64,000 nucleotides of DNA from Phytomonospora sp040655735 (lineage in GTDB: Bacteria > Actinomycetota > Actinomycetes > Mycobacteriales > Micromonosporaceae): positions 62,001 to 126,000 of the forward strand of contig NZ_JBFAKK010000016.1 of the NCBI RefSeq assembly GCF_040655735.1, given 5' to 3'. This document shows positions 33,175 through 45,639 of this stretch, piece by piece. The number at the start of each line of letters is the position of its first letter. Position 1 is the first letter of the stretch. A program made the translations under genes and the position numbers. Under the pieces are notes generated by a model. It was given only the letters and a program-made list of their open reading frames with translations, did no database searches and was not told the origin of the DNA.

Positions 33175-34938
33175 ATGCTTCTGAATCGAAAGCGCCCGTT
33201 ACCCCGACGCCCGCTCACCGGCGTCCTCGCCGCGGTCGCGTTACTGGTCCTGGCCTCCTGCGCCGGCTCCGAGGACGACTCCGGAACCGGACAGGGCCTC
33301 CAGGACTGCGCGGCCGACGTCAACTCCTGCAACTCCGGCGAACGCGCCGACGGCGGAGAGATCGTCTGGGCCATCAGCAACGGCTGGGAGGAATGGAACA
33401 ACACCACCTCCAGCGGCAACTCCGTCTACCTCAACCAGGTCCTGCACGGCGTCTTCCCGCTCACCGGGCGCTTCGAGCCCGACGCGACCTGGAAGTGGAG
33501 CCGCGACCTGCTCGCCGCCGAACCGGTCCTCGTCAGCGAGGAGCCCCAGGCATGGCAGTACGAGATCCGCCCCGAGGCGGTCTGGGACGACGGGACGCCC
33601 ATCGGCCTCGACGACTTCACCTGGTACTGGTACGCCCTCTCCGGCGACGACGCCCTCTGCGCCGAGTGCACACCGGCCGCCACCACCTACGGCGGCCAGG
33701 TCGCCTCGATCACCGAGACCGAGAAGGGCACGGTCACCATCACGCTCAAGCCCGGGGAGAAGAACCCCGAATGGCGCTCGGCGGCCGCGCTGTCCTACCC
33801 CGCGCACGTCGCCGCCGGCGCCGGCTTCGACTGGAAGAACGACCCCGCGCAGATGGCGGCCTCGATGGAGTACTTCTCCGAGACCGTCCCCGCCTGGTCG
33901 GGCGGGCCCTACCGGATCGACACCGCCGTGGTCGGCGAGCAGGTCGTCAAGGTCCCCAACGACAAGTGGTACGGCGAGATCGAGCCGACCCTCGACAAGC
34001 TCATCGTGAAGGTCGTCTCCGACACGCGCTCGCTGCTGCCCGGGATCGAGAACGGCGAACTCGACGGCGCCGCGCCGGCCGCGCTCGACGCCGACGTCGC
34101 CGAACAGGCCGGCGCGGTCGAGGGACTGCACAGCGCGCTCAGCGGCGGGCCCAGCTGGGAACACGTGGACGTCAACGTGCACAACAAGTGGCTCGCCGAC
34201 GTCCGATTGCGCACGGCGATCTTCACCGCGATCGATGTGGCCGACGTCAACGCCCGCACCTACGGGCAGGTCACCGACAAGGTGGAGCGGCGGCTCAACC
34301 ACCTCTTCAAGGCGTCCAGTCCGTACTTCGAGGACAAGATCACCGCGACCGGGCAGGGCAGCGGTGACGTCGAGAAGGCCAAGGAGATCCTGACCGCCGC
34401 CGGCTACACCCTCGCCGACGGGAAGCTCACCAAGGACGGCCAGACCGTCGGGCCGTTTCGCTTCCGGACCCTCGACGGGCACCCGATGCGCCAGATCACC
34501 GCCGAGCTGGTGCAGTCCTACCTCGCCGAACTCGGCATCGAGATCGTCCTCGACCCGATCGCCGCCGACAAGCTCGGCAGCGCGCTGTCCGAACGCGACT
34601 TCGACATGGTGCTGTTCGGCTGGAGCGGCACGCCGGAGTTCAGCACCGCCCCCAAGCAGTTCTGGGGGAGCGCCTCGGCGAGCAACTTCGGCGGCAACGA
34701 CAACGCCTCGATCGACGACGTGATCGCCACGATCCGGCAGACGGTCGACCCCGCCGAGGCGGCCGCGCGCACGAACGAGGCCATCGCGAAGGTCGTCGCC
34801 GACGCCTACATCCTGCCGCTGGTCACGACTCCGGCGATGGTGCTCGTCTCCGACGACTACGTCAACATCCGCGACACGGCGGCCTCGCCGCTGCGGTCGG
34901 TCTACAACCACGAGGAGTGGGGCCTGGCGGCCCAGTAG
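33175..34938 (+). CDS. ABC importer substrate-binding lipoprotein (SBP family 5)
   Basis: This 587-residue protein has a lipoprotein signal (LLVLASCAGS) and the DppA/OppA fold: a PEAVWDDGTPIGLDDFTWYW segment near residue 140, ETVPAWSGGPYRIDTAV, and a C-terminal FDMVLFGWSGTPEF. It captures peptides or similar solutes outside the cell for the two permeases and two ATPases encoded next. GAAGGAG precedes the ATG. A hairpin in the gap to the permeases probably gives higher expression of this component. Confidence 0.93.
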   Translation: MLLNRKRPLPRRPLTGVLAAVALLVLASCAGSEDDSGTGQGLQDCAADVNSCNSGERADGGEIVWAISNGWEEWNNTTSSGNSVYLNQVLHGVFPLTGRFEPDATWKWSRDLLAAEPVLVSEEPQAWQYEIRPEAVWDDGTPIGLDDFTWYWYALSGDDALCAECTPAATTYGGQVASITETEKGTVTITLKPGEKNPEWRSAAALSYPAHVAAGAGFDWKNDPAQMAASMEYFSETVPAWSGGPYRIDTAVVGEQVVKVPNDKWYGEIEPTLDKLIVKVVSDTRSLLPGIENGELDGAAPAALDADVAEQAGAVEGLHSALSGGPSWEHVDVNVHNKWLADVRLRTAIFTAIDVADVNARTYGQVTDKVERRLNHLFKASSPYFEDKITATGQGSGDVEKAKEILTAAGYTLADGKLTKDGQTVGPFRFRTLDGHPMRQITAELVQSYLAELGIEIVLDPIAADKLGSALSERDFDMVLFGWSGTPEFSTAPKQFWGSASASNFGGNDNASIDDVIATIRQTVDPAEAAARTNEAIAKVVADAYILPLVTTPAMVLVSDDYVNIRDTAASPLRSVYNHEEWGLAAQ

Positions 34939-34951
34939 GCACTTGACCGTC

Positions 34952-34989
34952 CCGCCCGGATCCCCGCCCGCCCGCGGGAATCCGGGCGG
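34952..34989 (+). terminator. Intra-operon hairpin between SBP and permease genes
   Basis: CCGCCCGGAT and ATCCGGGCGG pair perfectly over 10 bp across an 18-base GC-rich loop. Lying 14 bp after the SBP stop and 31 bp before the permease ATG, it probably works as a partial terminator or 3'-end stabiliser that favours SBP synthesis. Confidence 0.6.
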
Positions 34990-35019
34990 CCCGACCGGCC
35001 GCAGTGGAGGTTCCCCACG

Positions 35020-36048
35020 ATGTACGCCTACGTCGCCCGCCGGCTGCTGCTGGCGATCCCGATCCTCATCACCGCGTCGATGCTGGCCTTCACCCTCGTC
35101 GACCTGAGCGGCGACCCGATCGCCGACCTGATCTTGCGCCTCCAGCAGTCCACCGCGGACGGCAGCGTGCCGCAGGCGACCATCGACGCCGAGCGCGAGC
35201 GCCTCTACCTCGACCGGTCCATGCCCGAGCGGTACTGGCTGTGGCTGACCGGCATCGGCGGCAACGGCGACATCGGCCTCCTGCAAGGGGAGTGGGGGCC
35301 GTCGGTGCGCGCCGAGAACCACGACATCGGCGGCGAGATCGGCTCGCGCTTCCTGGTGACCTTCCGGCTGGTGCTCATCGCCGTGTTCATGGCCATCGGC
35401 CTGGCGATCGTCACCGGGGTGATCAGCGCCGTGCGGCAGTACCGCAAGACCGACTACGTCTTGACCTTCGTGGGCTTCCTCGCCCTGGCCATGCCGACGT
35501 TCTGGCTGGCGGCGCTGATCAAGGAGACCGGGATCTGGGTCAACAAGCGGGTCGGGTCGACGCTGTTCTACACCATCGGCGCGACCTCGCCCGACACCCG
35601 CGATCTCAGCTTCGCCGAAAACGCCGGCGACGTCGCCGGCCACCTGATCCTGCCGACGCTGGCGCTCATGCTGACCGGATACGCCGCGGCCAGCCGCTAC
35701 CAGCGCTCGGCGATGCTCGACGTGCTCAACAGCGACTACATCCGGCTCGCCCGCGCCAAAGGCCTGCGCAACGGCGTGGTCATGCGCCGCCACGCGCTGC
35801 GGACCGCGCTGATCCCCATCGCGACCTTCGCTCCGCTGGCCATCGCCGGCGCCTTCAGCGGCGTGGTCATCGTCGAGTTCATCTTCAACTGGCGCGGCCT
35901 GGGCACCTATCTGCTGGAGTCGATCGTCAACAACGACTCCTACGCGGTCATGGGCTGGCTGGTGCTGGCCGGGACGCTCGTCGTGTGCGCCAACCTCGTC
36001 GCCGACCTGCTCTACGCCGCCCTCGACCCGAGGATCCGCTATGCATGA
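35020..36048 (+). CDS. ABC importer permease, DppB-like
   Basis: This 342-residue protein has six membrane helices. The BPD-transport domain contains RRHALRTALIPIATFAPLAIAGAFSGVVIVEFIFNWRG in several segments, and the EAA loop lies at DYIRLARAKGL. It forms half of the membrane channel of the peptide-type importer with the next gene, which it overlaps by 8 bp. A periplasmic-type loop after helix 1 carries the LYLDRSMPERYWLWL stretch typical of DppB. Confidence 0.94.
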   Translation: MYAYVARRLLLAIPILITASMLAFTLVDLSGDPIADLILRLQQSTADGSVPQATIDAERERLYLDRSMPERYWLWLTGIGGNGDIGLLQGEWGPSVRAENHDIGGEIGSRFLVTFRLVLIAVFMAIGLAIVTGVISAVRQYRKTDYVLTFVGFLALAMPTFWLAALIKETGIWVNKRVGSTLFYTIGATSPDTRDLSFAENAGDVAGHLILPTLALMLTGYAAASRYQRSAMLDVLNSDYIRLARAKGLRNGVVMRRHALRTALIPIATFAPLAIAGAFSGVVIVEFIFNWRGLGTYLLESIVNNDSYAVMGWLVLAGTLVVCANLVADLLYAALDPRIRYA

Positions 36049-36946
36049 CCTGGCCGCGCCCACATTGGACACCGAACCGGCCGGCGCCGAACGCGGCCAG
36101 GGGCGGCTGGTCCTGCGCCGCTTCCTGCGCCACCGGCTGGCAGTGGCCAGTCTCGTCGTCTTCGTCCTGGTGGTGCTCTTCGCCTTCGCCGGGCCGCTGC
36201 TGTGGAAGTGGGACCACCTGCTGCACCGCGAGATCCCGAGCCTCGCCCCGCCCGGCGCCGAGCATCCCTTCGGCACCACCAGGGCCGGCAACGACGTGCT
36301 CGCGCAGGTCATGCGCGGCACGCAGCAGTCGCTGAAGGTCGCGCTCACCGTCGCGGTCCTGGCCACCGGGATCGGCTCGGTCTGGGGCGCGGTCGCCGGC
36401 TTCTACCGGGGCTGGATCGACACGGTCATGATGCGGATCGTCGACGTCGTCTTCGTCATCCCGTTCCTCGCCGTGGCGGCCTCCCTGTCGGGCGCGGTGC
36501 GCGGCGGCGTCACCTGGTTCCACATCGCGGTGATCCTCGGCCTCGTCGGCTGGATGGGCACCGCGCGGGTCGTGCGGGCGATGGTGCTCTCCGTGCGTGA
36601 GCAGGAGTTCATCGAGGCGGCGCGGGCCGTCGGCGCCTCCGACCTGCGCATCATCTTCCGGCATCTGGTGCCCAACACCACCGGCGTCATCATCGTCGCG
36701 GCCACCCTGGAGATCGCCACCGCGATCCTCGCCGAGGCCGGTCTGTCCTTCGTGGGCCTGGGCATCCAGCCTCCCGACACCTCGCTCGGGCTGCTGATCA
36801 GCTCGGCGACCTCGGCGGCCTTCACCCGGCCGTGGCTCTTCTACTTCCCGGGGGTGTTCATCATCCTGATCTGCCTCACCGTCAACTTCATCGGCGACGG
36901 ACTCCGCGACGCCCTCGATCCGCGCCAGACCATGGTGCGCCGATGA
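36041..36946 (+). CDS. ABC importer permease, DppC-like
   Basis: This 301-residue protein has the DppC pattern: an N-terminal cytoplasmic tail and first helix, HPFGTTRAGNDVLAQVMRGTQQSL, the EAA loop QEFIEAARAVGASDLRIIFRHLVPN in parts, and the end GDGLRDALDPR. It is the second channel subunit. It overlaps the upstream permease by 8 bp and the downstream ATPase start as ATGA, so all are made from one message. Confidence 0.95.
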   Translation: MHDLAAPTLDTEPAGAERGQGRLVLRRFLRHRLAVASLVVFVLVVLFAFAGPLLWKWDHLLHREIPSLAPPGAEHPFGTTRAGNDVLAQVMRGTQQSLKVALTVAVLATGIGSVWGAVAGFYRGWIDTVMMRIVDVVFVIPFLAVAASLSGAVRGGVTWFHIAVILGLVGWMGTARVVRAMVLSVREQEFIEAARAVGASDLRIIFRHLVPNTTGVIIVAATLEIATAILAEAGLSFVGLGIQPPDTSLGLLISSATSAAFTRPWLFYFPGVFIILICLTVNFIGDGLRDALDPRQTMVRR

Positions 36947-38028
36947 ACATCGACATGGACTCCATCCATCCCGCTCCCCGCGACGCGACCGTCCTCGACG
37001 TCACCGACCTCGCCGTCACCTTCCCCAGCGACGACGGCCCGGTGAGCGCGGTGCGCGGGGTGACCTACCGGGTCCGGCGCGGCGAGTCCGTCGGCATCGT
37101 CGGGGAGTCCGGCTCGGGCAAGACCGTCACCTCGCTGGCCGCGATGGGCCTGCTGCCCCGCACCGCCCGGGCCACCGGCTCGGTGCGGCTGCTCGGGCAG
37201 GAGATCCTCGGCCTCGACGACGCCGGGCTCAGCGCCGTGCGCGGCAACCGGATCGCGATGATCTTCCAGGACCCGCTGACCTCCCTCAACCCGGTCTACA
37301 CGGTCGGCTACCAGCTGGCCGAGGCCGTGCTGGTGCACAACGACGTCGGCCGGGAGGCGGCCCTCGACCGCGCGGTCGAACTCCTCGACGTGGTCGGCAT
37401 CCCCAACCCCCGCCGCCAGATCCACGTCTACCCGCACGAACTGTCCGGCGGGATGCGGCAGCGGATCGTCATCGCCATCGCCATGGCCAACAATCCCGAC
37501 GTCATCATCGCCGACGAGCCCACCACCGCCCTCGACGTCACCGTCCAGGCGCAGGTGCTGGAGGCGCTGGAGACCGCGCGCGCCGAGACCGGCGCCGCGC
37601 TCGTGCTCATCACCCACGACCTCGGCGTGATCGCCGGGCACGTCGACCGGGTCGTGGTCATGTACGCCGGGAAGATGGTCGAGGGCGGCGGGGTCGACGA
37701 GATCTTCTACGCGCCCCGGATGCCCTACACGCTCGGCCTGCTGGGCAGCCTTCCGCGACTCGACCGCGCCAGGCACCACCGGCTCACGCCGATCCTGGGC
37801 GCGCCGCCGTCGATGGTGAACCTCCCGCCCGGCTGCCCCTTCGCGCCCCGCTGCCCGATGGCCGAGCAGCGCTGCCGCGACGAGGAACCCGAACTGCGCT
37901 ACGTCGACGGCGGTCCGCGCACGGCGGCCTGCCACTTCGCCGAACGCCTCGCCGGAACCGCGCCCGCCGACCTGTTCGCGCCCGTGGCGTCCGACCCGGG
38001 CGCGCCGTCCACAAGGGAGTCACCGTGA
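36943..38028 (+). CDS. ABC importer ATPase, DppD-like
   Basis: This has 361 residues from the ATG at 36943. It has Walker A GESGSGKT, signature LSGGMRQR, Walker B VIIADEPTTALD, switch His in ITHDLGV, and the oligopeptide ABC C-terminal cluster CPFAPRCPMAEQRC, which binds iron-sulfur or structural metal in related proteins. It pairs with the next ATPase to drive import. It starts by ATGA overlap and its stop overlaps the next GTG as GTGA. Confidence 0.95.
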   Translation: MNIDMDSIHPAPRDATVLDVTDLAVTFPSDDGPVSAVRGVTYRVRRGESVGIVGESGSGKTVTSLAAMGLLPRTARATGSVRLLGQEILGLDDAGLSAVRGNRIAMIFQDPLTSLNPVYTVGYQLAEAVLVHNDVGREAALDRAVELLDVVGIPNPRRQIHVYPHELSGGMRQRIVIAIAMANNPDVIIADEPTTALDVTVQAQVLEALETARAETGAALVLITHDLGVIAGHVDRVVVMYAGKMVEGGGVDEIFYAPRMPYTLGLLGSLPRLDRARHHRLTPILGAPPSMVNLPPGCPFAPRCPMAEQRCRDEEPELRYVDGGPRTAACHFAERLAGTAPADLFAPVASDPGAPSTRESP

Positions 38029-39050
38029 GCGAGCTGGTCGTCCCGCCGATCCTCTCGGCGCGCCACCTGGTCAAGCACTTCCCGGTGCGCGGCAAGGGGA
38101 TGCTGCGGCGCAAGGTCGGCGAGGTGCACGCCGTCTGCGACGTGTCGCTGGACATCCGGGCCGAGCAGACCCTGGCCCTGGTCGGGGAGTCCGGCTGCGG
38201 GAAGTCGACCACCGCGCGGCTGCTGCTCAACCTGATCCGCCCGACCTCGGGCGAGGTCCGCTACCAGGGCCGCGACATCACCCGCCTGTCCCGGCGCCGC
38301 ATGCGGCCGCTGCGCGCCGACCTCCAGCTGGTGTTCCAGGACCCTTTCGCCTCACTGGATCCGCGGATGACGGTCTTCGAGATCATCGCCGAGCCGCTGC
38401 GGGTCCACGGCCGCTTCTCCTACGGCGGCAGGGAGGCGGTGCGCGAACTCATGGCCACCGTCGGACTCAACCCCGAGCACCGCAACCGCTACCCGCACGA
38501 GTTCTCCGGCGGGCAGCGGCAGCGCATCGGCGTCGCCCGGGCGCTGGCGCTGCGCCCCAAGGTCCTCGTGCTCGACGAGCCGGTCTCGGCGCTCGACGTG
38601 TCGATCCAGGCCGGCGTGATCAACCTCCTCGAAGACCTCCAGGACGAGCTCGGTCTGGCCTACCTCTTCGTCTCCCACGACCTGTCGGTGGTGCGCCACA
38701 TCGCCGACCGGGTCGCGGTGATGTACCTCGGCCGGATCGTGGAGACCGGCGAGGTCGGCGCGGTCTTCGAGTCACCGGCCCACCCGTACACCCAGGCGCT
38801 GCTGTCGGCGATCCCCGTTCCCGACCCGCGACGCGAGCGCAGGCGCCGCCGGGTCCTGCTCGCCGGGGACGTGCCCAGCGCCGCCGACCCGCCCTCGGGC
38901 TGCCGCTTCCGCAGCCGCTGCCCGAAGTTCGCGCGGGAGCTGTCGACGATCCAGCGCGCCAAGTGCGTCGGGAAGGTGCCCGAGCTGCGGCACCGGTTCA
39001 GCGCGACCGAGGCGGCCTGCCATTACGCCAGCGTGTCGACGGTGCTGTGA
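38025..39050 (+). CDS. ABC importer ATPase, DppF-like
   Basis: This has 341 residues from a GTG. It has Walker A GESGCGKST, signature FSGGQRQR, Walker B VLVLDEPVSALD, switch VSHDLSV, and the C-terminal GCRFRSRCPKFARE cysteine pair. With the preceding gene it forms the hetero-dimeric ATPase of the importer. It is the last gene of the five-gene unit. Confidence 0.95.
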   Translation: MSELVVPPILSARHLVKHFPVRGKGMLRRKVGEVHAVCDVSLDIRAEQTLALVGESGCGKSTTARLLLNLIRPTSGEVRYQGRDITRLSRRRMRPLRADLQLVFQDPFASLDPRMTVFEIIAEPLRVHGRFSYGGREAVRELMATVGLNPEHRNRYPHEFSGGQRQRIGVARALALRPKVLVLDEPVSALDVSIQAGVINLLEDLQDELGLAYLFVSHDLSVVRHIADRVAVMYLGRIVETGEVGAVFESPAHPYTQALLSAIPVPDPRRERRRRRVLLAGDVPSAADPPSGCRFRSRCPKFARELSTIQRAKCVGKVPELRHRFSATEAACHYASVSTVL

Positions 39051-39094
39051 GCACCGAAAAGCAGGCGGCGGCGGGCCGGTGACCTGGCTACACT

Positions 39095-39306
39095 TGCCCC
39101 AGCACGGCTATGACCCGGCCATCACCGGTGAGCCTCCGGCAGAACAGGCGCCGCACGCGCCCCAGTAGATCCGGACGGGTGCGGCCCGTCACAGCCGTCG
39201 AATGAGCGGGCGTCTCCCCACCGGGGCGGCGCCAAGCGAGGTGGTACCGCGGGCCCCGGCTCGTCCTCGCACCGGAACGCCAGGTGTGAGAGCGAAGGAG
39301 CCGGTC
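39095..39306 (+). ncRNA. ileS T-box riboswitch
   Basis: The leader contains the conserved T-box core AAGCGAGGTGGTACCGCGGG (39234-39253), whose flanks GCGAGG and CCTCGC pair around it. An ATC (39121-39123) in an apparent Stem I loop is a plausible isoleucine specifier. There is no U-rich terminator; the following stem runs towards the ribosome site, as in actinobacterial ileS T-boxes that control translation. Uncharged tRNA-Ile would free the GGAG at 39297. Confidence 0.85.
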
Positions 39307-42582
<3,276 letters not shown>

Positions 42583-42601
42583 CGGGAGATCCACCGACGA
42601 A

Positions 42602-42633
42602 GGTGCCCCGGATCGGCCTCGATCCGGGGCACC
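42602..42633. terminator. Bidirectional terminator between ileS and T7SS genes
   Basis: GGTGCCCCGGATC and GATCCGGGGCACC form a perfect 13-bp stem with a 6-base loop in the 67-bp gap between convergent genes. Confidence 0.9.
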
Positions 42634-42649
42634 TGTTCGTCGAGGGCCC

Positions 42650-43615
42650 TCAGGCCCGGCGGTCCACGACCGGCGCCGGGGTTCCCTCGGCACCGCCCCA
42701 CACCATCTCGTCCTCGGTCAGCCACGTGCGGTTGCCCTCGGGCTCGTCCTCCTCGTGGGCGTGCTGCCGTGGAGCGGCACCCCCGAACAGACCGCCGCCG
42801 GAACGTCCCGCACCCGTGGCGGCCGGCGTCGGGGCCCTTCCGGGCGTGACCGCCGAACTCAGGCCGGTCACCGCGACCCCGGGCGAGAAGCCCGGCGCTC
42901 CACCGGCGCCCATGCCCATGCCCAGACCGACCGGCGCGGGAGCCGGCGCGGCGGGCGCCGCACCCGCCAGGCCCGTCTCGAAATTCCCGTTGTCGTAACC
43001 GATCTCGGGCACGTACGGGACCGGCGCGACCGGAGCCGGCGGGAGCGGCGGAGCCGACTCCGGCGGCGGGCCCGCGTCCTCCAGCGGCGGCGGGACACCC
43101 TCGTACGGATCGGCGACGTCGATCGGCGCGTCCTCGACGTGGTCGTCATCGCCGGGCAGGTTCGCCGGAGCCTTCGCCGGCGTCTTCCAGTACTTCGACG
43201 CGCTCGCCTGGTACCTGCCGCCGAGCTCGCCCAGAAGTTTCGCCAGCTCCTTGCGCACCTTCTCCTTCTCCTTGGCGTTCTTGGGCGGCGGGTTCGTCAG
43301 CGCCTCGGCCCTGGCCTTGTAGGAGGCGCCGTCGGCGGCCATCTCGGCCATGCCGTCGCCCATCTCGCTCTCGTCCTCGGCGAGCTTGGCGCAGAACTCG
43401 CCGATCTCGTCCATGTACGCGCCGAAGGCCCCGGCGGCCGAGCCCTTCCAGTCGTGGGCGAGCGCGGCCAGCCGTTTGGCCAGGATGGTCCCGACGTCGC
43501 CGGTCTTGCCCTGCGCCTGGTTCCACGAGCCGGAGCTGGCGCGGACGGGCGCGGGGTCGATCGAGGCGAAGGCCGCGACGAGTTCGTCGTAGGACATCGC
43601 GTCATAGGAGCCCAT
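42650..43615 (-). CDS. WXG-like protein with Pro-rich region and TWLTED tail (putative T7SS substrate)
   Basis: This protein has 321 residues. The N-terminal 150 are helical and resemble a WXG100/PPE-type hairpin, with the turn in HDWKGSAAGAF. A Pro/Gly/Ala-rich linker of about 130 residues follows. The last 30 residues contain TWLTEDEMVWGG. The 448-residue protein at 47409 has the same order and the closely similar tail TWLTEDDDPWHS, so this tail is probably an export or partner signal. The gene lies downstream of a small helical gene and eccB on the same strand, inside the T7SS cluster. Confidence 0.75.
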   Translation of the reverse strand: MGSYDAMSYDELVAAFASIDPAPVRASSGSWNQAQGKTGDVGTILAKRLAALAHDWKGSAAGAFGAYMDEIGEFCAKLAEDESEMGDGMAEMAADGASYKARAEALTNPPPKNAKEKEKVRKELAKLLGELGGRYQASASKYWKTPAKAPANLPGDDDHVEDAPIDVADPYEGVPPPLEDAGPPPESAPPLPPAPVAPVPYVPEIGYDNGNFETGLAGAAPAAPAPAPVGLGMGMGAGGAPGFSPGVAVTGLSSAVTPGRAPTPAATGAGRSGGGLFGGAAPRQHAHEEDEPEGNRTWLTEDEMVWGGAEGTPAPVVDRRA

Positions 43616-43618
43616 CGC

Positions 43619-44023
43619 TTACGCCTCCTTCGGTCCGTGGCCGGCGATCATGCCGGGCCGGTCGGTGGCGCCGACCGCGCCGGTCGTCGGGGTGAGGGTC
43701 GCCAGGAATGAGTTCATGTTGGTCTTGGCGACGTTGTCGGACTCCTCGTAGTCGACGATGACCTGGGCGGTGGCGCGTTCGGACGCCCGCAGCGCGGCCA
43801 GCAGCCGCTTGAGCCGCGCCATGTGCTCGGCGCGCAGCCGGGCGTGCTCGGCGGCGACGGTGACGGCGTCGGCGAACTTTCCGAGTCCCGGCGCGTTGGT
43901 GCTGTGCACCGAGCCGTGCGCCGACGTCTGGAGCGCCTGTAGTCGCTCGAAGATCTGCATGAACTCTTCGAGCGCGTCGATGTTGACGTCGATGACGCCG
44001 TCGCCCGAAACGGGACCCATCAT
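43619..44023 (-). CDS. Small helical T7SS-associated protein
   Basis: This 134-residue, helical protein has no signal peptide. A Leu/Ala-rich coiled-coil pattern (EHARLRAEHMARLKRLLAALRASERATAQVIVDYEES) covers about residues 55-100, and a Pro-terminated flexible tail follows. It sits 3 bp before the WXG-like substrate gene and downstream of eccB, so it is probably the partner or chaperone of that substrate. I do not recognise a named family. Confidence 0.65.
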   Translation of the reverse strand: MMGPVSGDGVIDVNIDALEEFMQIFERLQALQTSAHGSVHSTNAPGLGKFADAVTVAAEHARLRAEHMARLKRLLAALRASERATAQVIVDYEESDNVAKTNMNSFLATLTPTTGAVGATDRPGMIAGHGPKEA

Positions 44024-44099
44024 GTGCTTCCTCCCATGTGACGAGGAGTGTCGGCGCCAGGATAGAACAAAGTGGACGGACCCGATGCCCCTTAGTCGA

Positions 44100-45464
44100 T
44101 CATGGACCGGCTTGCCCGATCGGAGCCAGTGCGGGCCCCGAGGGGATCAGGTCGAGGTAGGAGGAGAACACCGCGACCGGCTCGGTCTCGCCGTATCCCA
44201 GCAGCGCCACGGCTTCCGGGGCGAGCGCGAACCGGCGGCCGCCGGCGATCAGGTAGAGCGGGCCGCCGGAGTTGCCGCTCGCGGTGATGGAGCGCGCCAG
44301 AACCGCCGCCCCGCCGTCCATCCACACGTACTCGGCGCTCTTCGTCACGGCGTCGGTGGGCACCGGCGCGGGCACCGGCTGGTCGATCGTCCCCGACACC
44401 GGCGAGTGGACCTGTGCGGAGAAGGCCGTCCCGTTCGGCGTGACCGCACCGGTGTAGGCGCCGCACACCGCGATGTCGTCCCGGTCGACGGCCACCGCGA
44501 CCGGCACCGACTGCGGGAAGTCCGGCGGTTCGACGCCCTCGGTGCTCAGGTTGGCGGTGACCTCCTCGGGCGGCAGCCGCGGGCCGGAGTTCTCGTCCCA
44601 GCCGAGCAGTTCGGCCGCGAGCCGCCCGATCACGTGCAATCCGGCCGCGTCGAGCACGTAGTAGCGCTCCTCGACCTTGAACACCTCGCCGATCACGCGC
44701 GGTTCACCGCCGAGGGTCCGCGCCTCACCGCCGGCGCCGCCGACCGCCATCTCCAGCCGGGGTCCGCGTTCGATCGCGTTGAGCAGCAGTGGAGTGACCT
44801 CGACGGCGTCGGTGCGGGCCATGCTCATCGCCGGGAGGTTCCGGTCGGGTTCGGGGACCTCGTGCAGGCGGTCGTTCCACAGCAGGAAGTACGAACCCGA
44901 GGCCAGCAGCGGCACCGCCTGCCCGGACAGGTCGGCCGCCGCGTCGAGCGCAGCGCCGATCACCACGCGCGTGGCGAGCTTCGTGGAGTCCTGTGGATCC
45001 ACCGCGCTGCACACCTGCCAGGGCAGGCCGACCAGGGACTTCGGGTCGGGCACCGCGTCGGGCGCGCCCTCGATGCCGACCGGGTTGTCGCGCGGGGTCC
45101 CTTCGAGCGACTTCCGGTGCACCGACACGATCGGCGGTTTCGGCTGGCCGGCGAACAGCCGCGCCGAGGCGAAGTTCAGCGTCGGGTAGAGCCTGCCCTG
45201 GCTGTAGACGTAACTGGCCCCGGTCTCCTCCTCCAGCACGATCGTCCCGTCCTTCTGCCAGGACGTCGCGCCACCGGGGAAGAGGATCCCGACCACCCAG
45301 AACCCCACGGCCAGGAGCACCCCGGCCATGACCCCGCCGAGGATCGAAAGACCCATCCGCCGCATCGGCAGATCGAGCGACTCCGGGTTGGCGCTGAGCA
45401 TCGCCGAGACGATCCGCCGGATCACGAATCGCTGCGCCTGCACCTGTTCTCGTCTGGTCCGCAC
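44100..45464 (-). CDS. eccB: T7SS core component EccB
   Basis: This has 454 residues from a GTG at 45464. The first 50 residues (RREQVQAQRFVIRRIVSAM, then NPESLDLPMRRMGLS) are the typical EccB cytoplasmic start, followed by one membrane helix (LSILGGVMAGVLLAVGFWVVG). The outer domain has the EccB repeats (SVHRKSLEGTPRDNPVGI, LPWQVCSAV, and a final SGNSGGPLYLIAGGRRFAL). EccB is part of the 1.5-2 MDa channel complex. It is divergent from eccE with overlapping promoter-like sequences. Confidence 0.94.
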   Translation of the reverse strand: MRTRREQVQAQRFVIRRIVSAMLSANPESLDLPMRRMGLSILGGVMAGVLLAVGFWVVGILFPGGATSWQKDGTIVLEEETGASYVYSQGRLYPTLNFASARLFAGQPKPPIVSVHRKSLEGTPRDNPVGIEGAPDAVPDPKSLVGLPWQVCSAVDPQDSTKLATRVVIGAALDAAADLSGQAVPLLASGSYFLLWNDRLHEVPEPDRNLPAMSMARTDAVEVTPLLLNAIERGPRLEMAVGGAGGEARTLGGEPRVIGEVFKVEERYYVLDAAGLHVIGRLAAELLGWDENSGPRLPPEEVTANLSTEGVEPPDFPQSVPVAVAVDRDDIAVCGAYTGAVTPNGTAFSAQVHSPVSGTIDQPVPAPVPTDAVTKSAEYVWMDGGAAVLARSITASGNSGGPLYLIAGGRRFALAPEAVALLGYGETEPVAVFSSYLDLIPSGPALAPIGQAGP

Positions 45465-45488
45465 GGCGGGCCGCTCCCTCAAAACGAT

Positions 45489-45521
45489 GGGACAACTTCG
45501 TGCGGAACTTACCGCTAACGT
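45489..45521 (+). promoter_or_regulatory. Variant T7SS promoter element before eccE
   Basis: GGGACA (45489-45494) and TAACGT (45516-45521) are 27 bp apart, as in the strong elements, but the middle differs from GCGGG. A GGGACC (45538-45533) and TAAGTT (45511-45506) on the reverse strand, also 27 bp apart, could serve eccB. Confidence 0.4.
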
Positions 45522-45639
45522 GACGCCCACGTGGTCCCCCGCGAACGCGGTCGACCTCCTTCGACGTGCCCGTCCGCCGCCCGGCCGACGGGTCCCGTCG
45601 CCCCATCCAGTTCCCTGTGACCGCAAAGGATCTCGGCAG

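Noticed and set aside
33241..36366. A long open frame antisense to the ABC importer genes
   Set aside because: Same reason: the opposite strand carries clear binding-protein and permease genes.
39202..39306. An upstream extension of ileS starting at ATG 39202
   Set aside because: It would translate the T-box core and adds residues unlike IleRS. The GTG at 39307 has a proper ribosome site.
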